DNA of 64,000 bases from Vibrio atypicus (GTDB taxonomy: Bacteria; Pseudomonadota; Gammaproteobacteria; Enterobacterales; Vibrionaceae): contig NZ_BLID01000001.1 of NCBI RefSeq assembly GCF_009811315.1, positions 310,001-374,000 on the forward strand. Direction: 5' to 3'. A model generated the notes under the pieces. The model ran no database searches and had not been told where the DNA came from. It saw only the letters and a list, made by a program, of their open reading frames with translations. Of this stretch, positions 17,826 through 26,611 are shown in pieces. The translations under genes and the position numbers were made by a program. Every line of letters begins with the position of its first letter. Positions within the stretch are counted from its first letter, which is position 1.

Positions 17826-18281
17826 TCAAGCAGCCTTACGCACACTTGAGCGCTTTAGCGATCTTGCGTCGCGAATGCTTAAGCCCATTAACGTTAAATT
17901 AATAAAACCAGCCACTAGCTCTATGCCTTGAACCGCATAATACGTCATATCAAACTGACCAAGTGCTGCAAGGTGTTGTAAGTAAAATGCTGCCGGCAAC
18001 AGAATCAACAATCCATTCGCAGCGACAATCGGCATACGTTTTTTCTTGTTCACTAAAGGCCCTTTGCGTGGATTTGGTGCCATTTTCGCACCCGTGATTC
18101 CCGTGACGGCCATAAGTGGTATCAACACCCATACTGCGTATGAGATGGCAGTCTTCACGAAAAAGATATCTTGCTCACTACCAAATAACTCCACCAGCAG
18201 TGAACTACTAAAAAAAGTAAAAATCATTAGAAATGCTGAGCATGCAGCGGTGCGATGAAGGGTTGCTAGTCTCTTTTTCAT
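17826..18281 (-). CDS. Four-helix membrane protein of unknown function
   Basis: The protein of about 151 residues has four hydrophobic segments: near residues 10-28, 40-58, 84-102 and 112-133, with a basic loop (KMAPNPRKGPLVNKKKR) between the second and third. I use the ATG at 18281 (MKKRLATLHRTAA); the frame extends to 18317 but adds no supported sequence. It lies 40 bases downstream of a 40-bp perfect palindrome whose core also occurs before the marR gene. I do not recognise a named function. Confidence 0.65.
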   Translation of the reverse strand: MKKRLATLHRTAACSAFLMIFTFFSSSLLVELFGSEQDIFFVKTAISYAVWVLIPLMAVTGITGAKMAPNPRKGPLVNKKKRMPIVAANGLLILLPAAFYLQHLAALGQFDMTYYAVQGIELVAGFINLTLMGLSIRDARSLKRSSVRKAA

Positions 18282-18320
18282 AGGGATTATCTCTGCGTGA
18301 CGATGAACAACACACAAAGA

Positions 18321-18360
18321 TTACACCGCAATAGTTGCGATTGCAACTATTGCGGTGTAA
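18321..18360. promoter_or_regulatory. 40-bp perfect palindrome, candidate MarR operator
   Basis: Arms of 18 bases, TTACACCGCAATAGTTGC and its exact complement, flank the four-base spacer GATT. The core GCAATAGTTGC is identical to the element in the marR promoter region at 10212. No T-run follows on either strand, which argues against a simple terminator, and it sits directly before the membrane-protein gene. It could also act as a hairpin behind the MFS gene that ends at 18368. Confidence 0.6.
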
Positions 18361-18367
18361 TTGGTCT

Positions 18368-19582
18368 CTATACTATTAGACGAACCTTAGAAAACATGAG
18401 GGCTCCTGCAGCAAATAGCTGAATAACAAAGCAAGCAACAAACAGGGGCTCAACGCCGTAAGCCGATGTTATATAACCTGAAGCGGCCAAGCCCACAGGC
18501 ATCAGTAATTTAAACAATGAGCCGGTAATACCCGCAACTCGACCTAAATATTTTTCTTCAAATGCCTCTTGTCGATAACTCCAAATACAAATGCTGCTGT
18601 ATAAGCCAACGGCTGAGACCCACAAAAATGAGAAGATAAGCGCACCAAGTCCAGGAAACAATACCGGAACCACAAAACCAAATGATTCAAAAAGAATAGA
18701 AACAATCAACAAACGGCCTAATCCCATTTTGTTGCGTACTTTATCGGCCGTAAATGATCCCATTAGTCCACCCACACCCGACGCGGCAATCAAGTAACTT
18801 ACTTCAACCGAATTAAGCGCAAGCTCCGCTTTAGCAAAATAGATCGCTTGAATCCAAAAGATCGCTCCAGTCGTGTTAATCACCATCACCGCCAAAGTAA
18901 TGTGCCACATATTGGTTTCCGCTCTTAACATCAGCCAACCTTCTCTCAGAGCAGACAGGATACTTTGTCGTTTAGGAGCTTCAATGGGTGTAATTTCGAG
19001 TCGTTCTAACTGCCAGTAAGCGATAAGTAACATGATGCCAACCGCGATAAACACGTTGTGGATTGCAGATAAGAGCATCAACGCACCAGATAGCACGGGG
19101 CCTACAGTTTCCATAACACTGTTTAATGAGCTCATTCTGGCAATCGCCGTATTTTGCACCGCTTGTGGCAGCGTATTCTTCATCATCGACATTCGTGCGT
19201 TGTGATAGCCATAGTTAAACGCCATCATCAAGAAAGCTGCCGGAAATAGTACCCAAAGTGGGTTCGACAACAGTTCCACAGCAAGATACGAAGCAATCAC
19301 CATCACGGCTTGACCACACAGCATCGCTTGCGACCAACGCTTTTTATCAACTCTGTCCACCAGCACGCCAATAAACATTGCCAACACTAAATTGGGTAGG
19401 AACTCCACTGCCCGCATCCACCCCATCATTTGTGAAGATTGGGTCAACTCATAGACCAGTAGTGGAAGAGCTAAGTTGTAAATCTGAGCGCTGAACGCAA
19501 CAAAAAATGCGCTAGAGAACAGAATGACGAACGGCCTGTTTCGCCAAATTGACCTTTGTTGTGGGGTTGTGAGCGCATCCAT
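18368..19582 (-). CDS. MFS transporter
   Basis: The 404-residue protein has about 12 transmembrane helices. MFIGVLVDRVDKKRW is the conserved loop 2-3 motif of the major facilitator superfamily, and the whole resembles the MFS_3/enterobactin-exporter-like group. The gene is divergent from an SgrR-like regulator, the same partnership as SgrR with the sugar exporter SetA in enterobacteria. A sugar, drug or siderophore efflux role is possible; the substrate is not readable. Confidence 0.83.
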   Translation of the reverse strand: MDALTTPQQRSIWRNRPFVILFSSAFFVAFSAQIYNLALPLLVYELTQSSQMMGWMRAVEFLPNLVLAMFIGVLVDRVDKKRWSQAMLCGQAVMVIASYLAVELLSNPLWVLFPAAFLMMAFNYGYHNARMSMMKNTLPQAVQNTAIARMSSLNSVMETVGPVLSGALMLLSAIHNVFIAVGIMLLIAYWQLERLEITPIEAPKRQSILSALREGWLMLRAETNMWHITLAVMVINTTGAIFWIQAIYFAKAELALNSVEVSYLIAASGVGGLMGSFTADKVRNKMGLGRLLIVSILFESFGFVVPVLFPGLGALIFSFLWVSAVGLYSSICIWSYRQEAFEEKYLGRVAGITGSLFKLLMPVGLAASGYITSAYGVEPLFVACFVIQLFAAGALMFSKVRLIV

Positions 19583-19672
19583 ATTATTTTCCTTCCATCT
19601 TCATCTGATTGTTCTATTATCGAAATTAAAAGACGAAGAAAAATAGAAATATAAAATAAGGATTTCACCTTT

Positions 19673-21361
19673 ATGAGATACTGGAATGCACTGGCTTTCT
19701 TACAACATTCGTTACCACTTGATGAGTGGCAGTCACTCTCTCTTGATGAAATCAGTCATGTACTTTCCTGCACCAGGCGCAATGCACAGTTACTGATCAA
19801 ACGCCTTACCAGTGAAAAGATCATCGAGTGGCAATCTGGCGTAGGTCGCGGAAATTTACCCCTAGTAAAACGTCTTGCTGATCTTGAGCAACGTCTAGTG
19901 GCACACGCTCAACACCTGATAGAACAAGGGCAAATCGAGTCCGCATTGAAGCTAATCAGCGAAGATAAACGTAACAAATTCCTGAGTGACTACCTTTCTC
20001 AATATCAACAGCTATCTGCGCAAAACCACATCTTGCAGATACCTTTTTATCGAGGTACTCACGATCTCGATCCCATAGGTATTAACCGTAGAACAGAGCA
20101 CCACATCGCCAGTTATCTATACTCGAGTTTGTTAAAAGCAAGCTTAGATGGACACAGCTTTCAGGGTGATTTGGCGCACTCTTGGAAATTAGACGGCAAC
20201 GAACTGACCGTCATCTTGCGTAAAAACCTTAGCTTTCATGATGGCAGCCCTATATTAGCAGCCGATGTCAAAATACATTTTGAGCGCTTGATGAACTCGT
20301 CCAATGTCTCTAAAGCACTTTTTCAGTTTATCGATGATGTCCAAGTTATAGCGCCCTATAAGCTACGATTCATCAGCCATTCCCTACCAAGTTTGCTCCC
20401 GAAGCTACTCGCCCATGGTGCAATGGGCATAACAAAAGTCATAGATGGTAAAGTTTATGGAAGCGGATCTTTTATTCTTCAAGAACAAACACCTCGAAGA
20501 ACATTGCTGGTCGTCAATCCTCAATATCACGGTTACAAACCTTGGATTGATGGTATCGAAATTTGGAACATTGGCGACAATGCCAAAGCCTTTGACTTAA
20601 ATAGTGATGTGGTACACGGCAGCCATCTAAAGCAAACCAGAGAAGGCTTCACCACTTGTCATCAATGGGAACTCGGCTGTGTTCATGCGATGCTCAACCC
20701 TCTACGCCATCACTGGATGAAAGCCAAATCAAACCGCCAATGGTTACAAACCGTATTGCAGGCAATGCCCTATCCTACAGGAGATGATTGTGAGCAACTG
20801 GCATACGCTCAAGGAATGACGTCGGCCCCTACTAGCAGTAATGATCTCCACACGCCTCAAGAAATCCTCCCTATCAGTGATCGCCCGACTTCCCCGTTGA
20901 TCATCATGACCTATCAACTAGGAACACACATTGCGACAGCAGAACAAATTAGGCTAACGCTCTCGACGCTAGGCATTGAGTCAGAATTGACCGTATTGGA
21001 GTACCCGCAATTTAATCAGCAATCAACATTAAGCCAAGCTGACATCTTGGTGACTGGGGAGGTGTTTTCCGAAGACGTTGAGTTTTCTTGGTTAGGTTGG
21101 CTTCTTTGTACTAACTCGAATGAAGCCTGCTTGAATGCAACGAATAGAGCTTGGCGAGATAGGCAAATCACTGCTGCGATGACTCAAACTACAGAAAAGA
21201 AGCGCTTGAAAGCTTTAGAAAATATCGAGAAAAAACTTATCGCTAAAGCGATCTATCAACCTCTGTACCATGTGAAACAAGATTTGAACATCTCAGATAA
21301 GATCTCTGCACCAGAGCTGCTCGCGAATGGCTGGATCGACTTTAATCAAATAACGATGTAA
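19673..21361 (+). CDS. SgrR-like transcriptional regulator
   Basis: The 562-residue protein has an N-terminal winged-helix domain (LDEISHVLSCTRRNAQLLIKRLTSEKIIEWQSGVGRGN, residues of about 25-63) and a long C-terminal domain of the SBP_bac_5 (oligopeptide/nickel-binding) type from about residue 160. That is the SgrR architecture; E. coli SgrR has 551 residues and senses glucose-phosphate stress. It is divergent from an MFS gene with 90 bases between the start codons, and likely controls it. I saw no clear SgrS-like RNA. Confidence 0.83.
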   Translation: MRYWNALAFLQHSLPLDEWQSLSLDEISHVLSCTRRNAQLLIKRLTSEKIIEWQSGVGRGNLPLVKRLADLEQRLVAHAQHLIEQGQIESALKLISEDKRNKFLSDYLSQYQQLSAQNHILQIPFYRGTHDLDPIGINRRTEHHIASYLYSSLLKASLDGHSFQGDLAHSWKLDGNELTVILRKNLSFHDGSPILAADVKIHFERLMNSSNVSKALFQFIDDVQVIAPYKLRFISHSLPSLLPKLLAHGAMGITKVIDGKVYGSGSFILQEQTPRRTLLVVNPQYHGYKPWIDGIEIWNIGDNAKAFDLNSDVVHGSHLKQTREGFTTCHQWELGCVHAMLNPLRHHWMKAKSNRQWLQTVLQAMPYPTGDDCEQLAYAQGMTSAPTSSNDLHTPQEILPISDRPTSPLIIMTYQLGTHIATAEQIRLTLSTLGIESELTVLEYPQFNQQSTLSQADILVTGEVFSEDVEFSWLGWLLCTNSNEACLNATNRAWRDRQITAAMTQTTEKKRLKALENIEKKLIAKAIYQPLYHVKQDLNISDKISAPELLANGWIDFNQITM

Positions 21362-21365
21362 GGGA

Positions 21366-22157
21366 CTATTTTATTGACGCGCGATACCTTGTCATAACTG
21401 CACTATCAGGCTGATACTGAGAAACTAACTGCTCCCTTAGCCCGCTTTCTTGCAAGCGTTCAAAACTCTCTTTTAACGCAGCGACCACTTTCGGGGACGT
21501 CTTCATCCCCGTCACTAACCAGAGTTTTTTACAGAGTTGACGAACTTTCATCACCTCAACGAACTCATCGGGGTTAAAGCCATACTGCTCCATACGATAG
21601 TGATAGCTTGAGGTGACAAGCGGCGCAAAATCGACTCGATTTGCTCGAAGCAGCTTTATCGTATCTTTACCGTGGCCTACAGGAATTCGATTTTCCATCC
21701 CGAGTTTATCTAACAGTTCCTCAAACGATCCTTCCGCTTGAGTACCAAATCGAAAATCTTCTAACTCATCAAGATCAAGTGGATGAACATTGGGGCCATC
21801 TTTATAACGATATAACGCCACTTCGTACGGCGATACTTCACCGATCCATTGATAGTTGTTTTCACGAGCCTCTGTACGAGAGATGGAAAAAAACAAACCA
21901 TTCTCATATTTTTGCGTCATTCGAATGGCACGCTTCCAAGGAATAAAATGAATGCCAGCGATTTCCATTGGCACCGATTTCGCTGCATCGGCTACGATAG
22001 ACTCAACAAACTTAACCACGTAGCCATCAGCTTGATTGTCTAGTTGAACTTGAAGTGGAGGAAACTCCTGGGTGTATAACTCAAGTTGAATAGGATCTGC
22101 TTTAACTGAAAAACTCAAAATAGACGCAGACAAAAATAGGCGTATCAAAGACAACAT
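21366..22157 (-). CDS. Periplasmic solute-binding protein, SBP_bac_3-like
   Basis: The protein of about 263 residues has a signal peptide ending SFSVKA, then the family-3 binding-protein pattern (EFPPLQVQLDNQADGYVVKFVESIV). IHFIPWKRAIRMTQKYENGLFFSISRTEARENNYQWIGEV is typical of stand-alone proteins of this group. I use the ATG at 22157; the frame extends to a TTG codon five residues upstream, and neither has a good ribosome site. No permease or ATPase lies nearby, so it may be a sensor or an uptake helper. It is convergent with the SgrR-like gene. Confidence 0.72.
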   Translation of the reverse strand: MLSLIRLFLSASILSFSVKADPIQLELYTQEFPPLQVQLDNQADGYVVKFVESIVADAAKSVPMEIAGIHFIPWKRAIRMTQKYENGLFFSISRTEARENNYQWIGEVSPYEVALYRYKDGPNVHPLDLDELEDFRFGTQAEGSFEELLDKLGMENRIPVGHGKDTIKLLRANRVDFAPLVTSSYHYRMEQYGFNPDEFVEVMKVRQLCKKLWLVTGMKTSPKVVAALKESFERLQESGLREQLVSQYQPDSAVMTRYRASIK

Positions 22158-22326
22158 TAGACGAAAAGGCAAAACATCACTCAGCGTTATTTATAAAAAT
22201 AATTATTTATACACCGAGACTATAAATTAGATTCCATCCATATCCAATAACCAATAGGTCTAACCATTGCTTAGATAACTGTCAGTGCTTATATTTCTGC
22301 GTAAATAAGCAAGCGGAAAAAGGAAT

Positions 22327-22815
22327 CTAAAACGGTAACTCAACCTGCATCATAACATCACCATCGAACTTCTCATGCCAACGATAATCTAGTCGCATCC
22401 GAGGTTCACCGGAAGATTTCGAACCAAATCCCAAACTCAATTGAACACCGTGGCTCAAGATCCACTCTTCTGTATCCATATTGTGTAGCCGATTCTCTAA
22501 CTCGGACGGAACCCAAACTCCAACGCCAATATAATTAGATGCCAAACTTCGAGTTAAAATTGGATTGGTTTCACTTTGCAAAACCCAATCTTCCCAGTAA
22601 GTAGAGTAATCTTCGCTATCATCTTGGTTTACTAGTTCATACAAGCCATCCAGCTTATTTGCCGTATACTCGATACCTTCCAATAATGAAAAGCAAATCC
22701 CGCTTTCAGAGTGAAACAGTACAGACTCATTTGAAGTGTTGGTTTGATACATCTCGCAAGCAAAGCTCGATGCAGAGAACACCATTAAAAAAGGAATTAG
22801 TCGAACTGGATTCAT
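22327..22815 (-). CDS. Secreted protein of unknown function
   Basis: The 162-residue protein has a signal peptide (MNPVRLIPFLMVFSASSFA) followed by CEMYQ; the Cys could indicate a lipoprotein, but the preceding SSFA is not a good lipobox. The remainder is acidic, and I recognise no domain. The start has a GAGG ribosome site. It lies 29 bases after the NadD-like gene on the same strand, so co-transcription is possible. Confidence 0.6.
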   Translation of the reverse strand: MNPVRLIPFLMVFSASSFACEMYQTNTSNESVLFHSESGICFSLLEGIEYTANKLDGLYELVNQDDSEDYSTYWEDWVLQSETNPILTRSLASNYIGVGVWVPSELENRLHNMDTEEWILSHGVQLSLGFGSKSSGEPRMRLDYRWHEKFDGDVMMQVELPF

Positions 22816-22844
22816 TCACACCTCAAATATATCGTACAACAACC

Positions 22845-23357
22845 CTAATAATACGATTTTTTACTTAGGATTTTCCACACATTTATCGTGGTCAAGGCAG
22901 AAGCGTCACCACCGCTTTCTAACAACTTTCGTATGTCTGTACTGCGGACTTTCACTTTTTCAGGGCAAGCCATAACAGACCAACGATTGAGGATTTCTTC
23001 AGATTTATAGAATTTAGCAAAATTGAGTAGATTGTCCGGCCCCATGACAAATGTTAGGTCGCATTTCTCATATCTGAGTTCTAAAGCCTGTAAAACCGCA
23101 AACGTCGTCACACTCTGATCCGGAAGATATAGCTGCTCTTCTATCTCCGAACGCTCCACATTGGGCATGTTGAGATCCTCGATAAAAGCATCAACCAGCT
23201 CGCAACGCACTTGATAATCGAGCATCTGCTTACCCCAAGCATGAGCAATACTCGGCAGCAATAAAACCTTATCAAAATGAGAGAGTGACTCTATAACACT
23301 CTTATGGCCTAAACTTGGCGGATTAAAAGCACTGCCAAAAACTGCAATTTTGCTCAT
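22845..23357 (-). CDS. NadD-like nicotinate/nicotinamide-nucleotide adenylyltransferase
   Basis: The 170-residue Rossmann-fold nucleotidyltransferase shows the GSAFNPPSLGHKSVI motif (residues 8-22, the GxFxPxHxGH class, here with Leu-Gly-His) and the RSTDIRKLL motif near the C-terminus (ISSTxIR in NadD). It should join ATP to NMN or NaMN to give NAD or its deamido form. It is shorter than typical NadD (about 210 residues). It is divergent from nadE with a perfect palindrome between, which supports an NAD salvage role. The start has an AAGGA ribosome site. Confidence 0.8.
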   Translation of the reverse strand: MSKIAVFGSAFNPPSLGHKSVIESLSHFDKVLLLPSIAHAWGKQMLDYQVRCELVDAFIEDLNMPNVERSEIEEQLYLPDQSVTTFAVLQALELRYEKCDLTFVMGPDNLLNFAKFYKSEEILNRWSVMACPEKVKVRSTDIRKLLESGGDASALTTINVWKILSKKSYY

Positions 23358-23377
23358 TTTTTTCCTTAATTAGCACT

Positions 23378-23399
23378 GAAAACTGTGATCACAGTTTTC
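23378..23399. promoter_or_regulatory. Perfect 22-bp palindrome between the NAD genes
   Basis: Arm GAAAACTGTGA is followed directly by its exact complement. It lies 21 bases upstream of the NadD-like start and about 135 bases upstream of nadE, where it could serve both promoters. It is not a CRP site, as no six-base spacer separates TGTGA and TCACA. An NAD-related repressor is the most natural reader. Confidence 0.5.
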
Positions 23400-23533
23400 T
23401 AATAGATTCATTTAGGTATCATGTAAAGCTGTCAGCTTACGATATTGCCGTTACTTTATCAGAAAAGGCCATCTCGTAAGGTGACAATATCATCATCAAA
23501 TTTTAACTACATTGCTTGCAGGAAGGAAACAGA

Positions 23534-24361
23534 ATGGAACAGTTGATCCGCGACGAGATGCGTGTACTGCCATCGATTGACCCTCACTTTGAAATCACCC
23601 GTCGTGTTGACTTTATTAAACGCAAACTGCAGGAAGCAGGATGCAAATCGCTTGTCCTTGGTATTAGTGGTGGTGTTGACTCAACCACATGTGGTCGCTT
23701 AGCACAAATTGCAGTCGATCAGCTAAACGAAGAAAGCACCGGTGGTTATCAGTTTATTGCCGTCCGTTTACCTTATGGTGAGCAAAAAGATGAAGATGAA
23801 GCGCAACTCGCTTTAAGCTTCATTAAACCAACTCATTCAGTTTCAGTAAATATTCAGCAAGGGGTCGATGGCATTCATTCGGCAACCAACACTGCGTTAG
23901 AAGGGACTGGCTTAATTCCTGAAGATGCGGCAAAAGTTGATTTCGTTAAAGGCAACGTTAAAGCGCGAGCTCGCATGGTTGCGCAATATGAAATCGCTGG
24001 CTACGTGGGTGGATTAGTTTTAGGTACAGATCACTCAGCTGAAAACATCACAGGTTTTTACACTAAGTTTGGTGATGGGGCATGCGATTTGGCACCACTA
24101 TTTGGCCTAAGCAAACGACAGGTTCGTGAACTCGCTGCAACGCTTGGTGCGCCAGAGTTACTGGTTAAAAAGGTGCCTACGGCAGATCTTGAAGAACTCG
24201 ATCCGCAAAAAGCAGATGAAGATGCACTAAACCTCACTTATGAGCAGATTGATGATTTCCTTGAAGGTCAGCCTGTCACTCAAGAAGTTTCTGATCGCTT
24301 AGTACACATCTACAAAGTGACTCAACATAAACGTCAGCCAATACCTACCATTTACGACTAA
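23534..24361 (+). CDS. nadE: NH3-dependent NAD synthetase
   Basis: The 275-residue enzyme, the same length as E. coli NadE, has the ATP pyrophosphatase P-loop [10 protein letters not shown] near residue 46 and the conserved [26 protein letters not shown] region. It amidates deamido-NAD with ammonia and ATP. The start is the ATG at 23534 with AGGAAGGA upstream; a TTG six codons earlier is only frame extension. It has no glutaminase domain, as in the ammonia-dependent type. Confidence 0.95.
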   Translation: MEQLIRDEMRVLPSIDPHFEITRRVDFIKRKLQEAGCKSLVLGISGGVDSTTCGRLAQIAVDQLNEESTGGYQFIAVRLPYGEQKDEDEAQLALSFIKPTHSVSVNIQQGVDGIHSATNTALEGTGLIPEDAAKVDFVKGNVKARARMVAQYEIAGYVGGLVLGTDHSAENITGFYTKFGDGACDLAPLFGLSKRQVRELAATLGAPELLVKKVPTADLEELDPQKADEDALNLTYEQIDDFLEGQPVTQEVSDRLVHIYKVTQHKRQPIPTIYD

Positions 24362-24366
24362 TTCGG

Positions 24367-24394
24367 TTGGCTCGCAGTTTGCTCTGCGAGCCAA
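24367..24394 (+). terminator. Terminator hairpin after nadE
   Basis: TTGGCTCGCAG and CTGCGAGCCAA form an 11-bp stem around a six-base loop. The tail TATTCTCT is only partly T-rich. It follows the nadE stop by three bases. Confidence 0.65.
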
Positions 24395-24488
24395 TATTCT
24401 CTAACGTGAGAATAAGCCGTCACACTCTGACTAAGTCTTGACTAACTTTATCTAGCTACTTTTATTCGTTTTCTCTAAAATACAGGGC

Positions 24489-24503
24489 AGGAAACGGTTT
24501 CCT
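24489..24503. repeat. Short palindrome AGGAAACGGTTTCCT
   Basis: The 7-bp arms AGGAAAC and GTTTCCT with one central base lie about 94 bases before the next gene. The shape resembles LacI-family operators (GAAAC...GTTTC), but no LacI protein is in the window. A chance palindrome is possible. Confidence 0.3.
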
Positions 24504-24596
24504 CTTCAATTAGTTCTAATAATAGACAACTAGATTGCTACTATCACGCTTAATTGAGCTCCTTTTGTTTTTGACTGTAAGTAAGTGTATTGGTAT

Positions 24597-25145
24597 ATGG
24601 ATCAAGATAAGTTCACAAATATCTATCGATTGCCTACCGCGATACAAATTCGCATTGGTAAGTGGCAGCAGACCTTTAATGGCACGTCTGATCTCATCAT
24701 GCATCGTGCTATTGATGTCCGCAACAAGCAATACCGACAACCTAATTTCTTTCCAACTGGTTGGTGTGTAAGACTTTTCGATAAAAATGACATTTCAATT
24801 ACCAATCATGGTAAATACATCCAAACCGCAATGCGTACGATGTTGGATAGAAAAGTTTCTTACAAAAGAATTTATCTTTCTCGCTTACCTTTAGAAGAGG
24901 CCGAGCCGGGTTTGATGGCATTTAAATTAGAATGGATTTCTAAACACAATCGCGTTGCTCGAAAATATAACCAGATCAAGAAAAAACAGTTCATCCGAAT
25001 GGCGCTTGAAGAACAAGAAACCTTATATCCATCGATTGAAAAGGGTGAGTTTGACTCTACACTCTGGAATAAGTTAGTCGTATCCGAATTAGGTAATCCG
25101 AAGAAATTCGATAATCCTTATTTTGTTAAAAAAGCTAAAGTATAA
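24597..25145 (+). CDS. Hypothetical basic protein
   Basis: The protein of about 182 residues starts at an ATG (MDQDKFTNIYRLP); the frame extends to a GTG four codons upstream. It is soluble, basic, and rich in aromatic residues, with no signal peptide or membrane segment. The C-terminal half has a likely helix (ARKYNQIKKKQFIRMALEEQETLY). I do not recognise the family. It has its own 230-base upstream region with a small palindrome. Confidence 0.6.
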   Translation: MDQDKFTNIYRLPTAIQIRIGKWQQTFNGTSDLIMHRAIDVRNKQYRQPNFFPTGWCVRLFDKNDISITNHGKYIQTAMRTMLDRKVSYKRIYLSRLPLEEAEPGLMAFKLEWISKHNRVARKYNQIKKKQFIRMALEEQETLYPSIEKGEFDSTLWNKLVVSELGNPKKFDNPYFVKKAKV

Positions 25146-25235
25146 CGGCGCGTCGATAGCGTTTACGTGAAAAGCAGCCCCTTAAGCCGTACTATTTGGG
25201 TATTGGACTGCTTTTCTATCGCGTAAATACCATGT

Positions 25236-26015
25236 TTAGTATCGACTCAATATCTCTTCATACAAACTCATGCCAGACTCTCCTTTGGTTGACCTTAGCA
25301 TATCTAATCCCAACTGAAGTTTATCGACCACTTTGGGGTCCGTCGATTTGTTGAACGCAAAATAGACTTCACCTTCACGCACAACATACACAGGTTTAAA
25401 TAGTGTTGGATCAACCCCGACTTGCTTGGCCCACCAATACGCTGCTCGCTCCGAGTACACTAGCAAATCTATTCGCTTCTTCATCAACTGCTCAGCCAAT
25501 ACCGTCACATAAGAAGCTTCTTGCATCGAATCTCGCGGAATACCCATCGAAAGTAAGCTTTGCTCACCAATATCATCTCTTATTACGCCAATGCGATATT
25601 TCGCCATATCCATGGGAGAAGCGAGTGTAATACCTGAATCCTTACGGGCTAAAACGACAACCTTAATGTCTGCGATTGGGCCTACCCAATGAAATAAGTT
25701 TTCTCGATGCTCGGAGCGAGTGGTAGAAAAGAGAACTGAATTCTTTTGCGTGAGTACAGTCCGATAAGAACGTGCCCAAGGCTGTAAGGTTAACTGAGAC
25801 ATATCAACAGGCTCATCAACCAAAGCGCTTGCTTCCATTAAAATATCAATAGCATATCCAGCGATCTGACCATCAACGCGAAAATTTGCCGGAGGGTAAT
25901 CTTCCGTGTAAAAAGAAATTTCACTTAAATTCGCCCTAGCCAGATTCGAAAAAGAAAGCAAGGTTCCTAACAGAATAACCGTCATCAAGTGACGATAGGC
26001 AATCATATTTCTCAT
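25236..26015 (-). CDS. Periplasmic solute-binding protein, SBP_bac_3-like
   Basis: The 259-residue protein has a signal peptide ending in LARA and the family-3 core (FYTEDYPPANFRVDGQIAGYAIDILMEASAL, LQPWARSYRTVLTQKNSVLFSTTRSEHRENLFHWVGPI). It is clearly related to the products at 21366 and 37382. It has a GAGAGG ribosome site. No transport genes are adjacent, so uptake by a cognate ABC system is unlikely; the ligand is unknown. Confidence 0.75.
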   Translation of the reverse strand: MRNMIAYRHLMTVILLGTLLSFSNLARANLSEISFYTEDYPPANFRVDGQIAGYAIDILMEASALVDEPVDMSQLTLQPWARSYRTVLTQKNSVLFSTTRSEHRENLFHWVGPIADIKVVVLARKDSGITLASPMDMAKYRIGVIRDDIGEQSLLSMGIPRDSMQEASYVTVLAEQLMKKRIDLLVYSERAAYWWAKQVGVDPTLFKPVYVVREGEVYFAFNKSTDPKVVDKLQLGLDMLRSTKGESGMSLYEEILSRY

Positions 26016-26218
26016 AACTTCCCTCTCCGCAACACTCTTCTAATAAAAGTAGTTCAATAGGGGAAACTTCTAAAGAAAGTGTGATGAATATATCAATAAT
26101 AGATATAAATACTTATTGGAGGGACTTAAAGAAATTAAAAATCAATTCTAAATAATTCACTGTTTTCATTAAGATATAAAGCACTAATCTTCGCCATTAC
26201 TATAAAAAATTAGTACGG

Positions 26219-26515
26219 TTATTTTTCTAGCAGTCCATTTCGCTGCAACGCGCGCTTTACACTGGTACACATCTTTCCAAAGCGGCGGATTTCGTCAAAT
26301 TGAGGTGTAATACCACGTATCATAGCGGATTCCCAATATGTCAGCTCTGAGTCGACCATCTCTAACAGTTTTTTAGGACACCCAGTACAACCGCCTTTAG
26401 AACCACATATAAAGGTCTCTGATTCATACAGTGGAAGAGTTGACTTTACTTGCTCAATAATCGTTGCCATTGCAGTCATACGATCAGGTTTAATACTTAC
26501 ACTCATGGCTTTCAT
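26219..26515 (-). CDS. Small Cys-containing hypothetical protein
   Basis: I use the ATG at 26515 (MKAMSVSIKPDRM, about 98 residues); another ATG three codons later is equally possible, and the frame extends to 26587 without support. The protein has ICGSKGGCTGCPKKLLEMVD, with three Cys in a C-x5-C-x2-C spacing that suggests a metal or iron-sulfur site, plus another Cys near the C-terminus (KMCTSVKRAL). It is just downstream of arcC on the same strand (96 bases). No function is recognised. Confidence 0.6.
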   Translation of the reverse strand: MKAMSVSIKPDRMTAMATIIEQVKSTLPLYESETFICGSKGGCTGCPKKLLEMVDSELTYWESAMIRGITPQFDEIRRFGKMCTSVKRALQRNGLLEK

Positions 26516-26611
26516 ACACACAGAAAAACAAGAGCGCATTATAGGTATTGACCGGTAAAAGCCAATACCTCTTGAGCAGTAAATCAATTTGCTATTAACA
26601 ACACATTAAGC

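Noticed and set aside
18321..18360. Palindrome as a phage attachment site or rho-independent terminator
   Set aside because: There are no integrase genes or direct repeats nearby, and no T-run follows either side.
21641..22043. Plus-strand frames opposite the solute-binding protein gene
   Set aside because: They are antisense to a gene with a signal peptide and family motifs.
24516..24805. Minus- and plus-strand frames overlapping the start of the unknown gene at 24597
   Set aside because: They overlap the longer frame and have no supported start sites.
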